A stretch of DNA of 64,000 nt, taken from Rariglobus sp. (GTDB taxonomy: Bacteria > Verrucomicrobiota > Verrucomicrobiia > Opitutales > Opitutaceae). Below the pieces are notes generated by a model, which had not been told where the DNA came from, ran no database searches, and was given only the letters and a program-made list of their open reading frames with translations. Where the stretch lies: contig JAQSWS010000012.1 in assembly GCA_029266495.1 (NCBI GenBank), positions 1 to 64,000 of the forward strand, read 5' to 3'. Below, in pieces: positions 40,050 to 48,877 of this stretch (positions are counted from its first letter, which is position 1; the number at the start of each line of letters is the position of its first letter). A program made the position numbers and the translations under genes.

Positions 40050-40225
40050 ACTCACGCAACCTCGCCTTCTCTCCCTCGTCTCGGCCCCCCGCGCTAGAAG
40101 CACCCGGCTCGGCCGGTGCGTTCAGCCGCGAAACCCGCACTCGCAAGTGACGCTCCGGCCTTCCTGCCGGTCCGGCGCCTTCTGATGGGCAGGAATGCTC
40201 GTGTTCCGGCCCTGACCGCCCGCGC

Positions 40226-40241
40226 GCGTTACAATTAACCC
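40226..40241. promoter_or_regulatory. putative operator, GCGTTAYNRTTAACGC motif site 3
   Basis: GCGTTACAATTAACCC ~100 nt upstream of GH35. Confidence 0.5.
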
Positions 40242-40342
40242 CCGGAGAGCCTCGGACGCAGCAACCCTTCGAGGCATCAAGAGACTGCTCTCTTCTCCGG
40301 AGAACCACCGACCCCTTTCGAGGTGATCCCCCGGCCCCGTCA

Positions 40343-42712
40343 ATGAAGCCTCCATCCCTCTTGATTCCCTTGCTCGCCTCCATGCTCATCGCATCGTCCA
40401 TCCCTGCCGCACCGGCGGCGGAGGCGAAGCACTCCTTCACCATTGGTGAGCAGGACTTCCTCCTCGACGGGAAACCATTCGTCATCCGTTGCGGTGAGAT
40501 CCATTTCCCCCGCGTTCCCCGCGAATATTGGAAACACCGTCTCCAGATGTGTCGCGCGATGGGTCTCAATACCGTCTGCGTCTACCTCTTCTGGAATTTC
40601 CACGAATGGGAACAGGGTAAATACAACTGGTCCGGCCAGGCCGACGTCGCCGAGTTCTGCCGCCTCGCCCAAGCCGAGGGCCTCTGGGTGATTCTCCGCC
40701 CCGGCCCCTACTCCTGCGCCGAATGGGAAATGGGCGGACTTCCCTGGTGGCTGGTCAAACACGACGGCATCGCGCTCCGCTCCACCGACCCTCGCTTTCT
40801 CGAACCCGCCACCCGTTTCCTCAAGGAAGTCGGCCGCATGCTCGGCCCGCAGCAAGTCACCCGCGGCGGCCCCCTGCTCATGGTTCAGGTCGAAAACGAA
40901 TACGGCTCCTTCGGCAAGGACGCCGCCTACATGGGCGCGATCCGCCAGGCTCTGCTCGACGGCGGGTTCAACGTGCCCCTCTTCGCCTGCAATCCCGCCG
41001 GCGCCATCGCCAACGGACATCGCGACGATCTTTTCCAGGTCGTCAATTTCGGGACGGGCACCGCTAAAAAATCCTTCGAAACCCTGCGCCGCTTCCAAAA
41101 AACCGGCCCGCTCATGAACGGCGAATATTACCCCGCCTGGTTCGACACCTGGGGCCGGGCCCATCGCACCGGGGCGTCCGCGCCGATCGCAGCCGACCTC
41201 GATTACATGCTGAAGCACCGGCACTCGTTCAGCATCTACATGGCCCATGGCGGCACCTCCTTCGGTCTCTGGGCCGGCGCCGACCGTCCGTTCGTGCCCG
41301 ATACCTCCAGCTATGACTACGACGCCCCCGTCAGCGAGGCGGGCTGGATCACTCCCAAGTTCGGGGCGATCCGCGATGTATTCAGCAGACACCTACAGGC
41401 CGGGGAAACCCTCCCCGCCCCGCCGCCCGCCAATCCGGTCGTCACCATCCCGTCCTTTACGCTCTCCGAGACCGCACCCGTTCTTGGCAACCTGCCCGCC
41501 CCCGTCGCCGACACCACGCCGCGCACGATGGAGTTCTACGACCAGAGCCGGGGTGTCATCGCCTACCGCACTCAGCTCCCCGCCGGTCCGGCCGGCACCC
41601 TTTCCGTAAAAGCCGCGCACGACTTCGCCTGGGTCTTTTTAGACGGGCGCCCCGCCGGCGTGATGGACCGTCGCAGCAAGCGCTACCGGATCACCCTCCC
41701 CGCCCGCACCGCCGCCACGCGACTCGACATCGTGGTCGAAGCCATGGGGCGCGTGAACTTCGGCACCGAGGTGTTTGACCGCAAGGGCCTGCATGCCCCC
41801 GTGCTCTTCACCCCTTCCGTGGCGGGCTCGGCGGTCGAACTCAAAAACTGGCTCGTCTACCCGCTCCCGCTCGAATCCACGCAGCTCTCCTCCCTTAAAT
41901 TTGAACCTGCCATCGCGCCCGTTCTCGCCCGGCCCGCCTTCTGGCGGGGCACATTCCGCCTGACCGTCCCCGGCGATACTTTCCTCGACGTCCGCTCCTG
42001 GGGCAAAGGTGTCGTCTGGATCAACGGTCATTGCCTCGGCCGCTTCTGGAACATCGGCCCCACCCAGACCATGTATATGCCCGGCCCCTGGCTCCGCGCC
42101 GGATCCAACGAGGTCGTGGTGCTCGACATGCTCGGACCGCAGCGGCCCGAACTCGCCGGCCTGGACAAACCCATTCTCGACGAACTCCGCCCCGAACTCG
42201 ATTTCGCCCGCTCCGCCCGCGCCCACGGCCGTTTCAACACCACCGGTCTCACACCCGCCTCCGCCGGCCAGCTCCGTCCCGAGCCCGAGTGGCAGGCCGT
42301 GCGGTTCACCCAACCGGCCACCGGCCGCTACCTCGCGTTCGAAGCCCTCGACGCGCATGATGGAAAACCCTTCGCCACCGTGGCCGAGCTCGACGTGACC
42401 GATTCCCGCGGCGAGGTCCTGTCCAAATCCACCTGGAAGATCCTCTGGGTCGACAGCGAGGAGTTCACCGCCGAACCGGGTCACGCCGAAAACATGCTCG
42501 ATGGCCAGCCCAACACCCACTGGCACTCCGCCTACGGTTCCGGCGCCCCCTCGGGTTATCCGCATCGCGTCGTCCTCGATCTCGGCGAAACGCAGACACT
42601 CGGCGGTTTCCGCTATCTCTCCAGGTCCGGCGACAACAACAGACCCGGCCGCATTAAATCCTACCAGGTCTACCTCTCGGAGCGTCCGTTCGGGCTCGCC
42701 CCCGCTCCCTAG
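40343..42712 (+). CDS. beta-galactosidase (GH35) with C-terminal discoidin-like domain
   Basis: DFLLDGKPFVIRCGEIHFPRVPREYWKHRLQMCRAMGLNTVCVYLFWNFHE; ENEYGSFGKD; MNGEYYPAWFDTWG; C-terminal F5/8-like. Confidence 0.95.
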   Translation: MKPPSLLIPLLASMLIASSIPAAPAAEAKHSFTIGEQDFLLDGKPFVIRCGEIHFPRVPREYWKHRLQMCRAMGLNTVCVYLFWNFHEWEQGKYNWSGQADVAEFCRLAQAEGLWVILRPGPYSCAEWEMGGLPWWLVKHDGIALRSTDPRFLEPATRFLKEVGRMLGPQQVTRGGPLLMVQVENEYGSFGKDAAYMGAIRQALLDGGFNVPLFACNPAGAIANGHRDDLFQVVNFGTGTAKKSFETLRRFQKTGPLMNGEYYPAWFDTWGRAHRTGASAPIAADLDYMLKHRHSFSIYMAHGGTSFGLWAGADRPFVPDTSSYDYDAPVSEAGWITPKFGAIRDVFSRHLQAGETLPAPPPANPVVTIPSFTLSETAPVLGNLPAPVADTTPRTMEFYDQSRGVIAYRTQLPAGPAGTLSVKAAHDFAWVFLDGRPAGVMDRRSKRYRITLPARTAATRLDIVVEAMGRVNFGTEVFDRKGLHAPVLFTPSVAGSAVELKNWLVYPLPLESTQLSSLKFEPAIAPVLARPAFWRGTFRLTVPGDTFLDVRSWGKGVVWINGHCLGRFWNIGPTQTMYMPGPWLRAGSNEVVVLDMLGPQRPELAGLDKPILDELRPELDFARSARAHGRFNTTGLTPASAGQLRPEPEWQAVRFTQPATGRYLAFEALDAHDGKPFATVAELDVTDSRGEVLSKSTWKILWVDSEEFTAEPGHAENMLDGQPNTHWHSAYGSGAPSGYPHRVVLDLGETQTLGGFRYLSRSGDNNRPGRIKSYQVYLSERPFGLAPAP

Positions 42713-42937
42713 CCTCCCACGTCCCGTGCGTTCCGTCATGCATCGCAAACCTCTCGTGAAGACCCCGGCCCGTTTCGCCGCATTCGCCACCGCGCCTCTG
42801 CCTCCGCGCCGTCGCAAGCTGGTCCGCCGGCTCGCGGCATCACCCGGTGCGCCGGACAGGGAGGACAATCAGTCCTGCCCGTCCCTCCGTCGTCCGATCT
42901 GCGGACAGGAACGTGCCTCCGCCTTCCCTCCCCGTCC

Positions 42938-43939
42938 ATGAAACGACTCAAGGGACTTTACCTTTTGGAAACCCAATCCCTGCCGTTGATCTACGGATCG
43001 CCGGAGCAGAGGGACATCGCCCGCCACGTGGACTTCGTCGCGCCGCCGCAAACGCGCGAGTCCATCCGCCTCGATCCCTCGCCGCTTCACGAAGCCGAGG
43101 TCATTTTCTCCGGGTGGGGCGCGCCGATGATGGACCTCCCGTTCCTGCTGGAGGCGCCGTGCCTGCGCGCGGTGTTCTACGGTGCGGGCACGACCGGCTA
43201 TTTCACGAGCGATGCTTTTTGGGAGCGTAACATCACGCTCACGAGCTCCTACGCCGCCAACGCCGTGCCCGTCGCCGAATATACCCTCGGCGTGATTCTC
43301 CTCAGCCTGCGGAGCTTTTGGAGCTACTCCGTCCACGCCAAGGCCGGCGGTGCCTGGGGCGACCAGACACGCTTCATGCCCGGCGCCTACCAAACGACCG
43401 TGGCCCTCGTCGGTTGCGGCATGATCGCCCGCCGGCTCATCGAACTGCTGAAACCGTTCGATCTTAACTGCATTGTTTACGACCCCTACCTCGACGATTA
43501 CGAAGCCGCCAAACTGGGAGTCACCCGTTGTTCGCTGGAAGAGGCGTTCATCCATGGCGACGTGGTCTCCCTCCACGCCGCCAACAAGGTCGAAACCAAG
43601 GGACTCGTCACCGGCGAGCTCTTCGCCCTCATGAAAAAAAGCGCGACATTCATCAACACCGCGCGCGGCCCCATCATCCGCGAACTCGAGTTGACCGACG
43701 TGCTGCGCACACGGCCCGACCTTACCGCCGTGATCGACGTGTGCGACATCGAGCCTCCCCTGCCCGGCAACCCGCTCCTGACCACGCCCAATGTCATCCT
43801 CACGCCCCATATCGCCGGCTCGCATGCGGCGGAGGTCCGCCGCCTCGGCCGTTACATGGTCGAGGAGCTGGAGCGCTATGTTAAAAACGAGCCTCTGCGC
43901 TGGCAGATCACCCGCGAACGCTCCGCCCGCCTGGCCTGA
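42938..43939 (+). CDS. D-isomer specific 2-hydroxyacid dehydrogenase family protein
   Basis: TVALVGCGMIARRLIELLKPF Rossmann; FINTARGPIIRELELTDVL; NVILTPHIAGS. Confidence 0.92.
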   Translation: MKRLKGLYLLETQSLPLIYGSPEQRDIARHVDFVAPPQTRESIRLDPSPLHEAEVIFSGWGAPMMDLPFLLEAPCLRAVFYGAGTTGYFTSDAFWERNITLTSSYAANAVPVAEYTLGVILLSLRSFWSYSVHAKAGGAWGDQTRFMPGAYQTTVALVGCGMIARRLIELLKPFDLNCIVYDPYLDDYEAAKLGVTRCSLEEAFIHGDVVSLHAANKVETKGLVTGELFALMKKSATFINTARGPIIRELELTDVLRTRPDLTAVIDVCDIEPPLPGNPLLTTPNVILTPHIAGSHAAEVRRLGRYMVEELERYVKNEPLRWQITRERSARLA

Positions 43940-43954
43940 CCGCCAGCACCCGTC

Positions 43955-44962
43955 ATGCGTCTTTCATTTACCTCCGCCCTCCTGATCGCCGGTGCCGTCC
44001 ACACCGGAGTGGCCGCCGCCGCCACGCCCGAAACCGCCGGCCCACTCGTTGCCAGCGCGCCCAGACCCATCCTCGACGGGTTTACCGCCGATCCGGCGAT
44101 CCGCGTCTTCGGCGACACCTACTACATTTATCCGACATCCGACCAACCCAACTGGAACACCACCGAGTTCGCCGTCTGGTCATCGGAAAACCTCGTCGAT
44201 TGGAAAAAGGAAGGCGTCATCCTCGACGTCACGAGAGACCTCAAGTGGGCCAACCTTCAGGCATGGGCTCCCGACTGCATCGAGCGCAACGGAACCTACT
44301 ACTTTTATTTTTGCGCCCGCGGAAAAATCGGCGTCGCCACCGCCAGGTCCCCCACCGGCCCCTTCTCCGACGCCCTCGGACGTCCCCTCGTCCAAAAGGG
44401 CGGCAAGGTCGATCTGCACACCATCGATCCCCACGCCTTCATCGACGACGATGGTCAAGCCTGGCTCTTCTATGGCAACGGTCGTTGCGCGCAGGTCTTC
44501 AAGCTCAAGTCCGACATGATCACCCTCGACGGCGATCCCGTGGACATCCCGCTCAAGGAATTCCGCGAGGGCGTCGTCGTCTTCAAGCGCTCCGGCAAAT
44601 ATTATTTCATGTGGTCCGTGGACGACGCCCGGAGCCCCAACTATCGCGTCGCCTATGGCATCGCCGGTTCCCCGACCGGTCCTGTCGCCAGTCCCGCCGG
44701 CGACCACATCGTCCTGCGCAAAAACGGCGCCGCCATCGGCACCGCCCATCACAGCGTCCTCAACATCCCCGGCACCGATCGCTGGTATGTTGCCTACCAC
44801 CGTCACGCCATCCCCGGCGGCAGCGGCTACCAGCGCGAAACCTGCCTCGTCCGCATGGAATTCAACCCCGACGGCTCGATTAAACCGATGGACCCGCTGA
44901 CCACTCCGTTCCATACTGGCGACATCGGCGAACCCCTCGTCAACGGACACGGCCGGCCCTGA
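43955..44962 (+). CDS. family 43 glycoside hydrolase
   Basis: Signal peptide; ADPAIRVFGDTYYIYPTSDQ; WAPDCIERNGTYYFYFCARGKIGVATARSPTGPF; DPHAFIDDDGQAWLFYGNG. Confidence 0.93.
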   Translation: MRLSFTSALLIAGAVHTGVAAAATPETAGPLVASAPRPILDGFTADPAIRVFGDTYYIYPTSDQPNWNTTEFAVWSSENLVDWKKEGVILDVTRDLKWANLQAWAPDCIERNGTYYFYFCARGKIGVATARSPTGPFSDALGRPLVQKGGKVDLHTIDPHAFIDDDGQAWLFYGNGRCAQVFKLKSDMITLDGDPVDIPLKEFREGVVVFKRSGKYYFMWSVDDARSPNYRVAYGIAGSPTGPVASPAGDHIVLRKNGAAIGTAHHSVLNIPGTDRWYVAYHRHAIPGGSGYQRETCLVRMEFNPDGSIKPMDPLTTPFHTGDIGEPLVNGHGRP

Positions 44963-45003
44963 CCCGCGCGCCGCCCCACCCCTAGCCTCAACGTTTTTCC
45001 ACT

Positions 45004-46089
45004 ATGTCCTCCCCGTCCTCCGTCGCCGCGCCCTCCACCGCGGTTCACGCCTCCCCGAAGCCCGCCCCCCGCCGCCGCCGCTCCTTCGGCCAGGAGGTCG
45101 GCCTTTGCCTCGTCGTGCTCGTCCTCGGCGCCATCCTCGGCATCTACGGCTGGCACGACGCCCCCGCCGGCCGGCCCAATACCTTCCTCAGCCTCGACAA
45201 CCTCGTCGACGGCATCGCCACCCCGATGTCCTACTACGCCATCATGGCGGTGGGACTCACCCTGGTGATCATCACCGGCGGCATCGACATCTCGGTCGGT
45301 TCCATCATGGCACTCTCCGCCCTCGGCGGCGCCGCGGCATTGCAAACCCTCCCCGCCGACGCCTCCGCCTGGCTGGTGCTGCCCGTCGCGATCCTCACCC
45401 CGCTTGTGATCGGCCTTGTCTGCGGCCTGCTCAACGGCTCCCTGATCATCGGACTCTCGTTGCACCCGTTCATCGTGACGCTCGGCACCATGAGTATTTT
45501 CCGCGGACTCGCCAACGTGCTCCCGCCGGAGAAAACCCTGCCCGCCGCCGGCAAACGCCTGCCCGCCGCCTTCACCACCGACTTCATGCGTCTCGAATGG
45601 TTCGGCCAGCAGCTCATGCCACTGGTCATCATGCTCGTCTGCGTCGCCTTCGGCTGGTTCTACCTGCGGCTGATGGTCGCCGGACGCGAAACCTACGCCA
45701 TCGGCGGCAACGAGGAAGCCGCGCGCTTCAGCGGACTGCGCGTCAACCGGATCAAGCTCCGCACCTACGCGCTCTCCGGCCTCGCCGCCGGCCTCGCCGG
45801 CATGGTTTCGCTGGGCCGCTTCGGCACCGCCTCCACCAGCACCGGCACCGGCTATGAACTCACCGTGATCGCCGCCGCCGTCGTCGGCGGCGCCAGCCTG
45901 ATCGGCGGTCGCGGCACCGCCATCGGCGCCCTCCTCGGCACCCTCATCATAGCGCTGATCGAAAACGGCATCATCATCCTCCGCATGGCGCAGGAATACC
46001 GCCTCATCATCATCGGCCTCGCCATCGTCGTCGCCGTTTCGCTCGACCGCCTGAGCCTCTACCTCCGCGCCCGCCGCGCCTCCCGCTAA
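45004..46089 (+). CDS. sugar ABC transporter permease (RbsC-type)
   Basis: GGIDISVGSIMALSALGG; AIGGNEEAARFSGLRVNRIKLRTYALSGLAAGLAG; GGASLIGGRGTAIGALLGTLIIALIENGI. Confidence 0.95.
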   Translation: MSSPSSVAAPSTAVHASPKPAPRRRRSFGQEVGLCLVVLVLGAILGIYGWHDAPAGRPNTFLSLDNLVDGIATPMSYYAIMAVGLTLVIITGGIDISVGSIMALSALGGAAALQTLPADASAWLVLPVAILTPLVIGLVCGLLNGSLIIGLSLHPFIVTLGTMSIFRGLANVLPPEKTLPAAGKRLPAAFTTDFMRLEWFGQQLMPLVIMLVCVAFGWFYLRLMVAGRETYAIGGNEEAARFSGLRVNRIKLRTYALSGLAAGLAGMVSLGRFGTASTSTGTGYELTVIAAAVVGGASLIGGRGTAIGALLGTLIIALIENGIIILRMAQEYRLIIIGLAIVVAVSLDRLSLYLRARRASR

Positions 46090-46138
46090 CCCCCTCCCTC
46101 GTTCTCCGTCTCATCCTCCAAGCCCCCCAAACTTCCCC

Positions 46139-47146
46139 ATGAAATCCCATCCACGGTTCCTCCAATCCCTCGCGCTCGCCTCCGCCGCGCTGCTCACCCT
46201 CACCGCCTGCTCGAAAAAAGCCGACCCCGCCGCCGACGGCACGCCCGCCCAGCGAAAAGTCGTCCTCGGCTTCATCGGCAAGAGCCAGACCAACGACGTC
46301 TTCCAGGCCGCCCATGCTGGAGCCCGTGACGCCGCCAAAGAACTCGCCGCCAAATACGGCGTCTCCATCGAGGTCGAGATCCGCACCCCCAATGACGAGG
46401 ACGCCACCAAGCAGGCCGAGGCCGTGGAGGCCCTCACCCGCCGCGGCGTCGACGGCATTTCCGTTTCCTGCTCCGAGGGCAACACCCTCACCCCTTCCAT
46501 CGACAAGGCCGTCTCGAAAGGCATCCCCGTGATGTGCTTCGATTCCGACGCGCCGAACAGCAAACGCTTCGCCTACTACGGCACCGAGGATCGCTCCTGC
46601 GGCGCCCGCATCGTCGATGAGCTGGCTCGCGTCATGGGCGGCAAGGGCACCATCGCCATCATCGCCGGCAACCAGAGCGCCCCCAACCTCCAGGCCCGCG
46701 TCGCCGGCGCCAGGGAAGCCCTCGCCAGGCATCCCGGCATGAAGCTCAACACCCCCGGCGTCTTCTATCACATCGAGACCCCTGAAAAATCCGCCGAGGC
46801 CGTCACCTCCGCCCAAAACGCCAATCCCGGCATCCAGGGCTGGGCCTTCATCGGCGGCTGGCCGCTCTTCACCGCTGACGCCCTCAAGTGGCCCGCCGGC
46901 TCCATCAAGGTCGTCTCCTGCGACGCCCTCCCCGCCCAGTTGAACTACCTGCGTAGCGGACATGTGGATACGCTCTACGCCCAGGACTGCTACGGCTGGG
47001 GCTACAAGTCCGTCGAGATGCTCCTCGAAAAAATCCTCAACAACAAGGAACCCGCCAACCCCATCGTCATCGACCCCCTCACCGAGGTCACCCAGGCCAA
47101 CGTGGATGCCTTCGCCAAGAACTGGGAAAAATGGCTCGCCAAGTAA
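46139..47146 (+). CDS. sugar ABC transporter substrate-binding lipoprotein (RbsB-type)
   Basis: Lipobox LTACSKK; periplasmic binding protein pattern VLGFIGKSQTNDVFQAAHAGARDAAKELAAKYG... Confidence 0.94.
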   Translation: MKSHPRFLQSLALASAALLTLTACSKKADPAADGTPAQRKVVLGFIGKSQTNDVFQAAHAGARDAAKELAAKYGVSIEVEIRTPNDEDATKQAEAVEALTRRGVDGISVSCSEGNTLTPSIDKAVSKGIPVMCFDSDAPNSKRFAYYGTEDRSCGARIVDELARVMGGKGTIAIIAGNQSAPNLQARVAGAREALARHPGMKLNTPGVFYHIETPEKSAEAVTSAQNANPGIQGWAFIGGWPLFTADALKWPAGSIKVVSCDALPAQLNYLRSGHVDTLYAQDCYGWGYKSVEMLLEKILNNKEPANPIVIDPLTEVTQANVDAFAKNWEKWLAK

Positions 47147-47173
47147 CCCGCCTCCCCAAGTGGCCCTCCGGAC

Positions 47174-47200
47174 TATTTGTCACTTAATAAGTGACAAATA
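47174..47200. promoter_or_regulatory. 27-bp perfect palindrome between SBP and ATPase genes
   Basis: TATTTGTCACTTA-A-TAAGTGACAAATA, 13-bp arms. Confidence 0.7.
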
Positions 47201-47231
47201 CCCCCTCCCTTCCGACACCCCACCAATCCAG

Positions 47232-47254
47232 TTTGTCACTTATTAAGTGACTAA
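47232..47254. promoter_or_regulatory. second palindrome, same family as 47174..47200
   Basis: TTTGTCACTTATTAAGTGACTAA; core GTCACTTATTAAGTGAC (47235-47251) is the reverse complement of the core of the first palindrome. Confidence 0.7.
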
Positions 47255-47272
47255 CCCTCCGTCCATCCCTCC

Positions 47273-48778
47273 ATGTCCGACGCCTTTGTCCAGTTCCGCG
47301 GCATCACCAAAACCTTCGGCGGCGTCAAGGCGCTCACCGGCGTCTCCCTCTCCATTCCCCGCGGCGAGTGCCACGGTCTCATGGGCGAGAACGGCGCCGG
47401 CAAGTCCACCCTCGGCAAGGTTCTGGCCGGAATCCACAAGCCGGATACAGGCGACGTCGTCATCGGCGGCACCCCTCACGTCTTCGGCTCACCTCGCGAG
47501 GCGATGGACGCCGGCGTCGCCATGGTTCACCAGGAGCTCGCCTTCTGCGCCGAGCTTAGCATCGCCGAAAATCTCTGCATGGGCCGCTACCCGCGCCGCC
47601 TCGGCGGACTGCTGCTCGACCGTCCCGCCATGCAGCACCGCGCCGAACAACTCCTCGCCGCCATCGGCATCAGCCTGGATGTGTGGCAGCCGATGAGCGC
47701 CCTTTCCACCGCGCAGGAACAACTCGTGCAAATCGCCGCCGCCGTCGGCAGCGAGCCGCGCATCCTGATCTTCGATGAACCCACCAGCTCGCTCTCCGAA
47801 CCCGAGGCCCAGGCGCTCTTCACGCTCATCGAGAATCTCAAAACCCGCGGCCTCACGATGATCTACGTCTCCCACCGCATGCCCGAGCTGTTCCGCCTTT
47901 GCGACCAGATCAGCGTGCTGCGCGACGGCCACTACGTCGGCACCCTGCCCAAGGCCGAAATGACCCACGACGCCGTCGTGCGCATGATGATCGGTCGCAG
48001 CGTCGCCGAGTATTTTCCGCAACACCTCTCCGCCTCCCCCGGCGATGTCGTCCTGCGCGTCCGCAACCTCGCCTCGCCCCGAAAATTCACCGGCATCAAT
48101 TTCGAGGTTCGCGCCGGCGAGATCGTCGGCTTCGCCGGCCTGGTCGGCGCCGGGCGCAGCGAAGTCGCCAAGGCCATCTTCGGCCTCGATCCCCGCGCCA
48201 ACGGCGAAGTCGAACTCGCCGGAAAGCCCCTGCCGCTGGGCTCCATCAAGGCCGCGATGCAGGGCGGCGTCGGCCTCGTCCCCGAGGACCGCAAACGCCA
48301 AGGCTGCGTTCTTGGCATGCCTTGCCGCGCCAACATCGGCATGGCCATGCTGGATCGCCTCCGCCGCGCCGGCCTGCTCGACTACGCCCGGGAAAAAACG
48401 ATCGCCACCGATTATTTCGAACGTCTCCGCGTAAAGGCCGCCTCACTCGACGCCCCCGTCAACTCGCTCAGCGGCGGCAACCAGCAAAAGGTCGTCCTCG
48501 CCAAGTGGCTCGCCCGTGGCGGACGCCTCCTCATCGTCGACGAACCCACGCGCGGCGTCGACGTCGGTGCCAAGGCCGCCATCCACGCCCTCATCGACGA
48601 CCTCGCCCGCCAGGGCATGGCGGTGATCCTGATCTCCTCCGAACTGCCCGAGGTGATTAATCTCTCCACCCGCATCCTCGTCATGCGCGAGGGCCGTCTT
48701 GCCGGCGAACTCTCCCGCAAAGACGCCAGCCAGGACGCCGTCCTCCGCCTCATGGCCGGCGTCGCCCAGGCCGCCTGA
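47273..48778 (+). CDS. sugar ABC transporter ATP-binding protein (RbsA/MglA-type, two ABC domains)
   Basis: GENGAGKSTLGKVLAG Walker A; LIFDEPTSSLSEPEAQALF; second domain NSLSGGNQQKVVLAKWLARGGRLLIVDEPTRGVDVGAKAAI. Confidence 0.96.
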   Translation: MSDAFVQFRGITKTFGGVKALTGVSLSIPRGECHGLMGENGAGKSTLGKVLAGIHKPDTGDVVIGGTPHVFGSPREAMDAGVAMVHQELAFCAELSIAENLCMGRYPRRLGGLLLDRPAMQHRAEQLLAAIGISLDVWQPMSALSTAQEQLVQIAAAVGSEPRILIFDEPTSSLSEPEAQALFTLIENLKTRGLTMIYVSHRMPELFRLCDQISVLRDGHYVGTLPKAEMTHDAVVRMMIGRSVAEYFPQHLSASPGDVVLRVRNLASPRKFTGINFEVRAGEIVGFAGLVGAGRSEVAKAIFGLDPRANGEVELAGKPLPLGSIKAAMQGGVGLVPEDRKRQGCVLGMPCRANIGMAMLDRLRRAGLLDYAREKTIATDYFERLRVKAASLDAPVNSLSGGNQQKVVLAKWLARGGRLLIVDEPTRGVDVGAKAAIHALIDDLARQGMAVILISSELPEVINLSTRILVMREGRLAGELSRKDASQDAVLRLMAGVAQAA

Positions 48779-48877
48779 TCCCTCATAGCACCTTTGTCCG
48801 CTCCCGTCTGGTCGCCAGTGCCGTGTCCGCGATGCCCCCGGTCGTGCCCGCCTGACCCTCCTTTACCCAAAATCCCG

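Noticed and set aside
42738-42941. Small ORF MHRKPLVKTPARFAAFATAPLPPRRRK... before the hydroxyacid dehydrogenase
   Set aside because: Composition (Pro/Arg/Ala) and lack of features make coding unlikely; probably a leader region.
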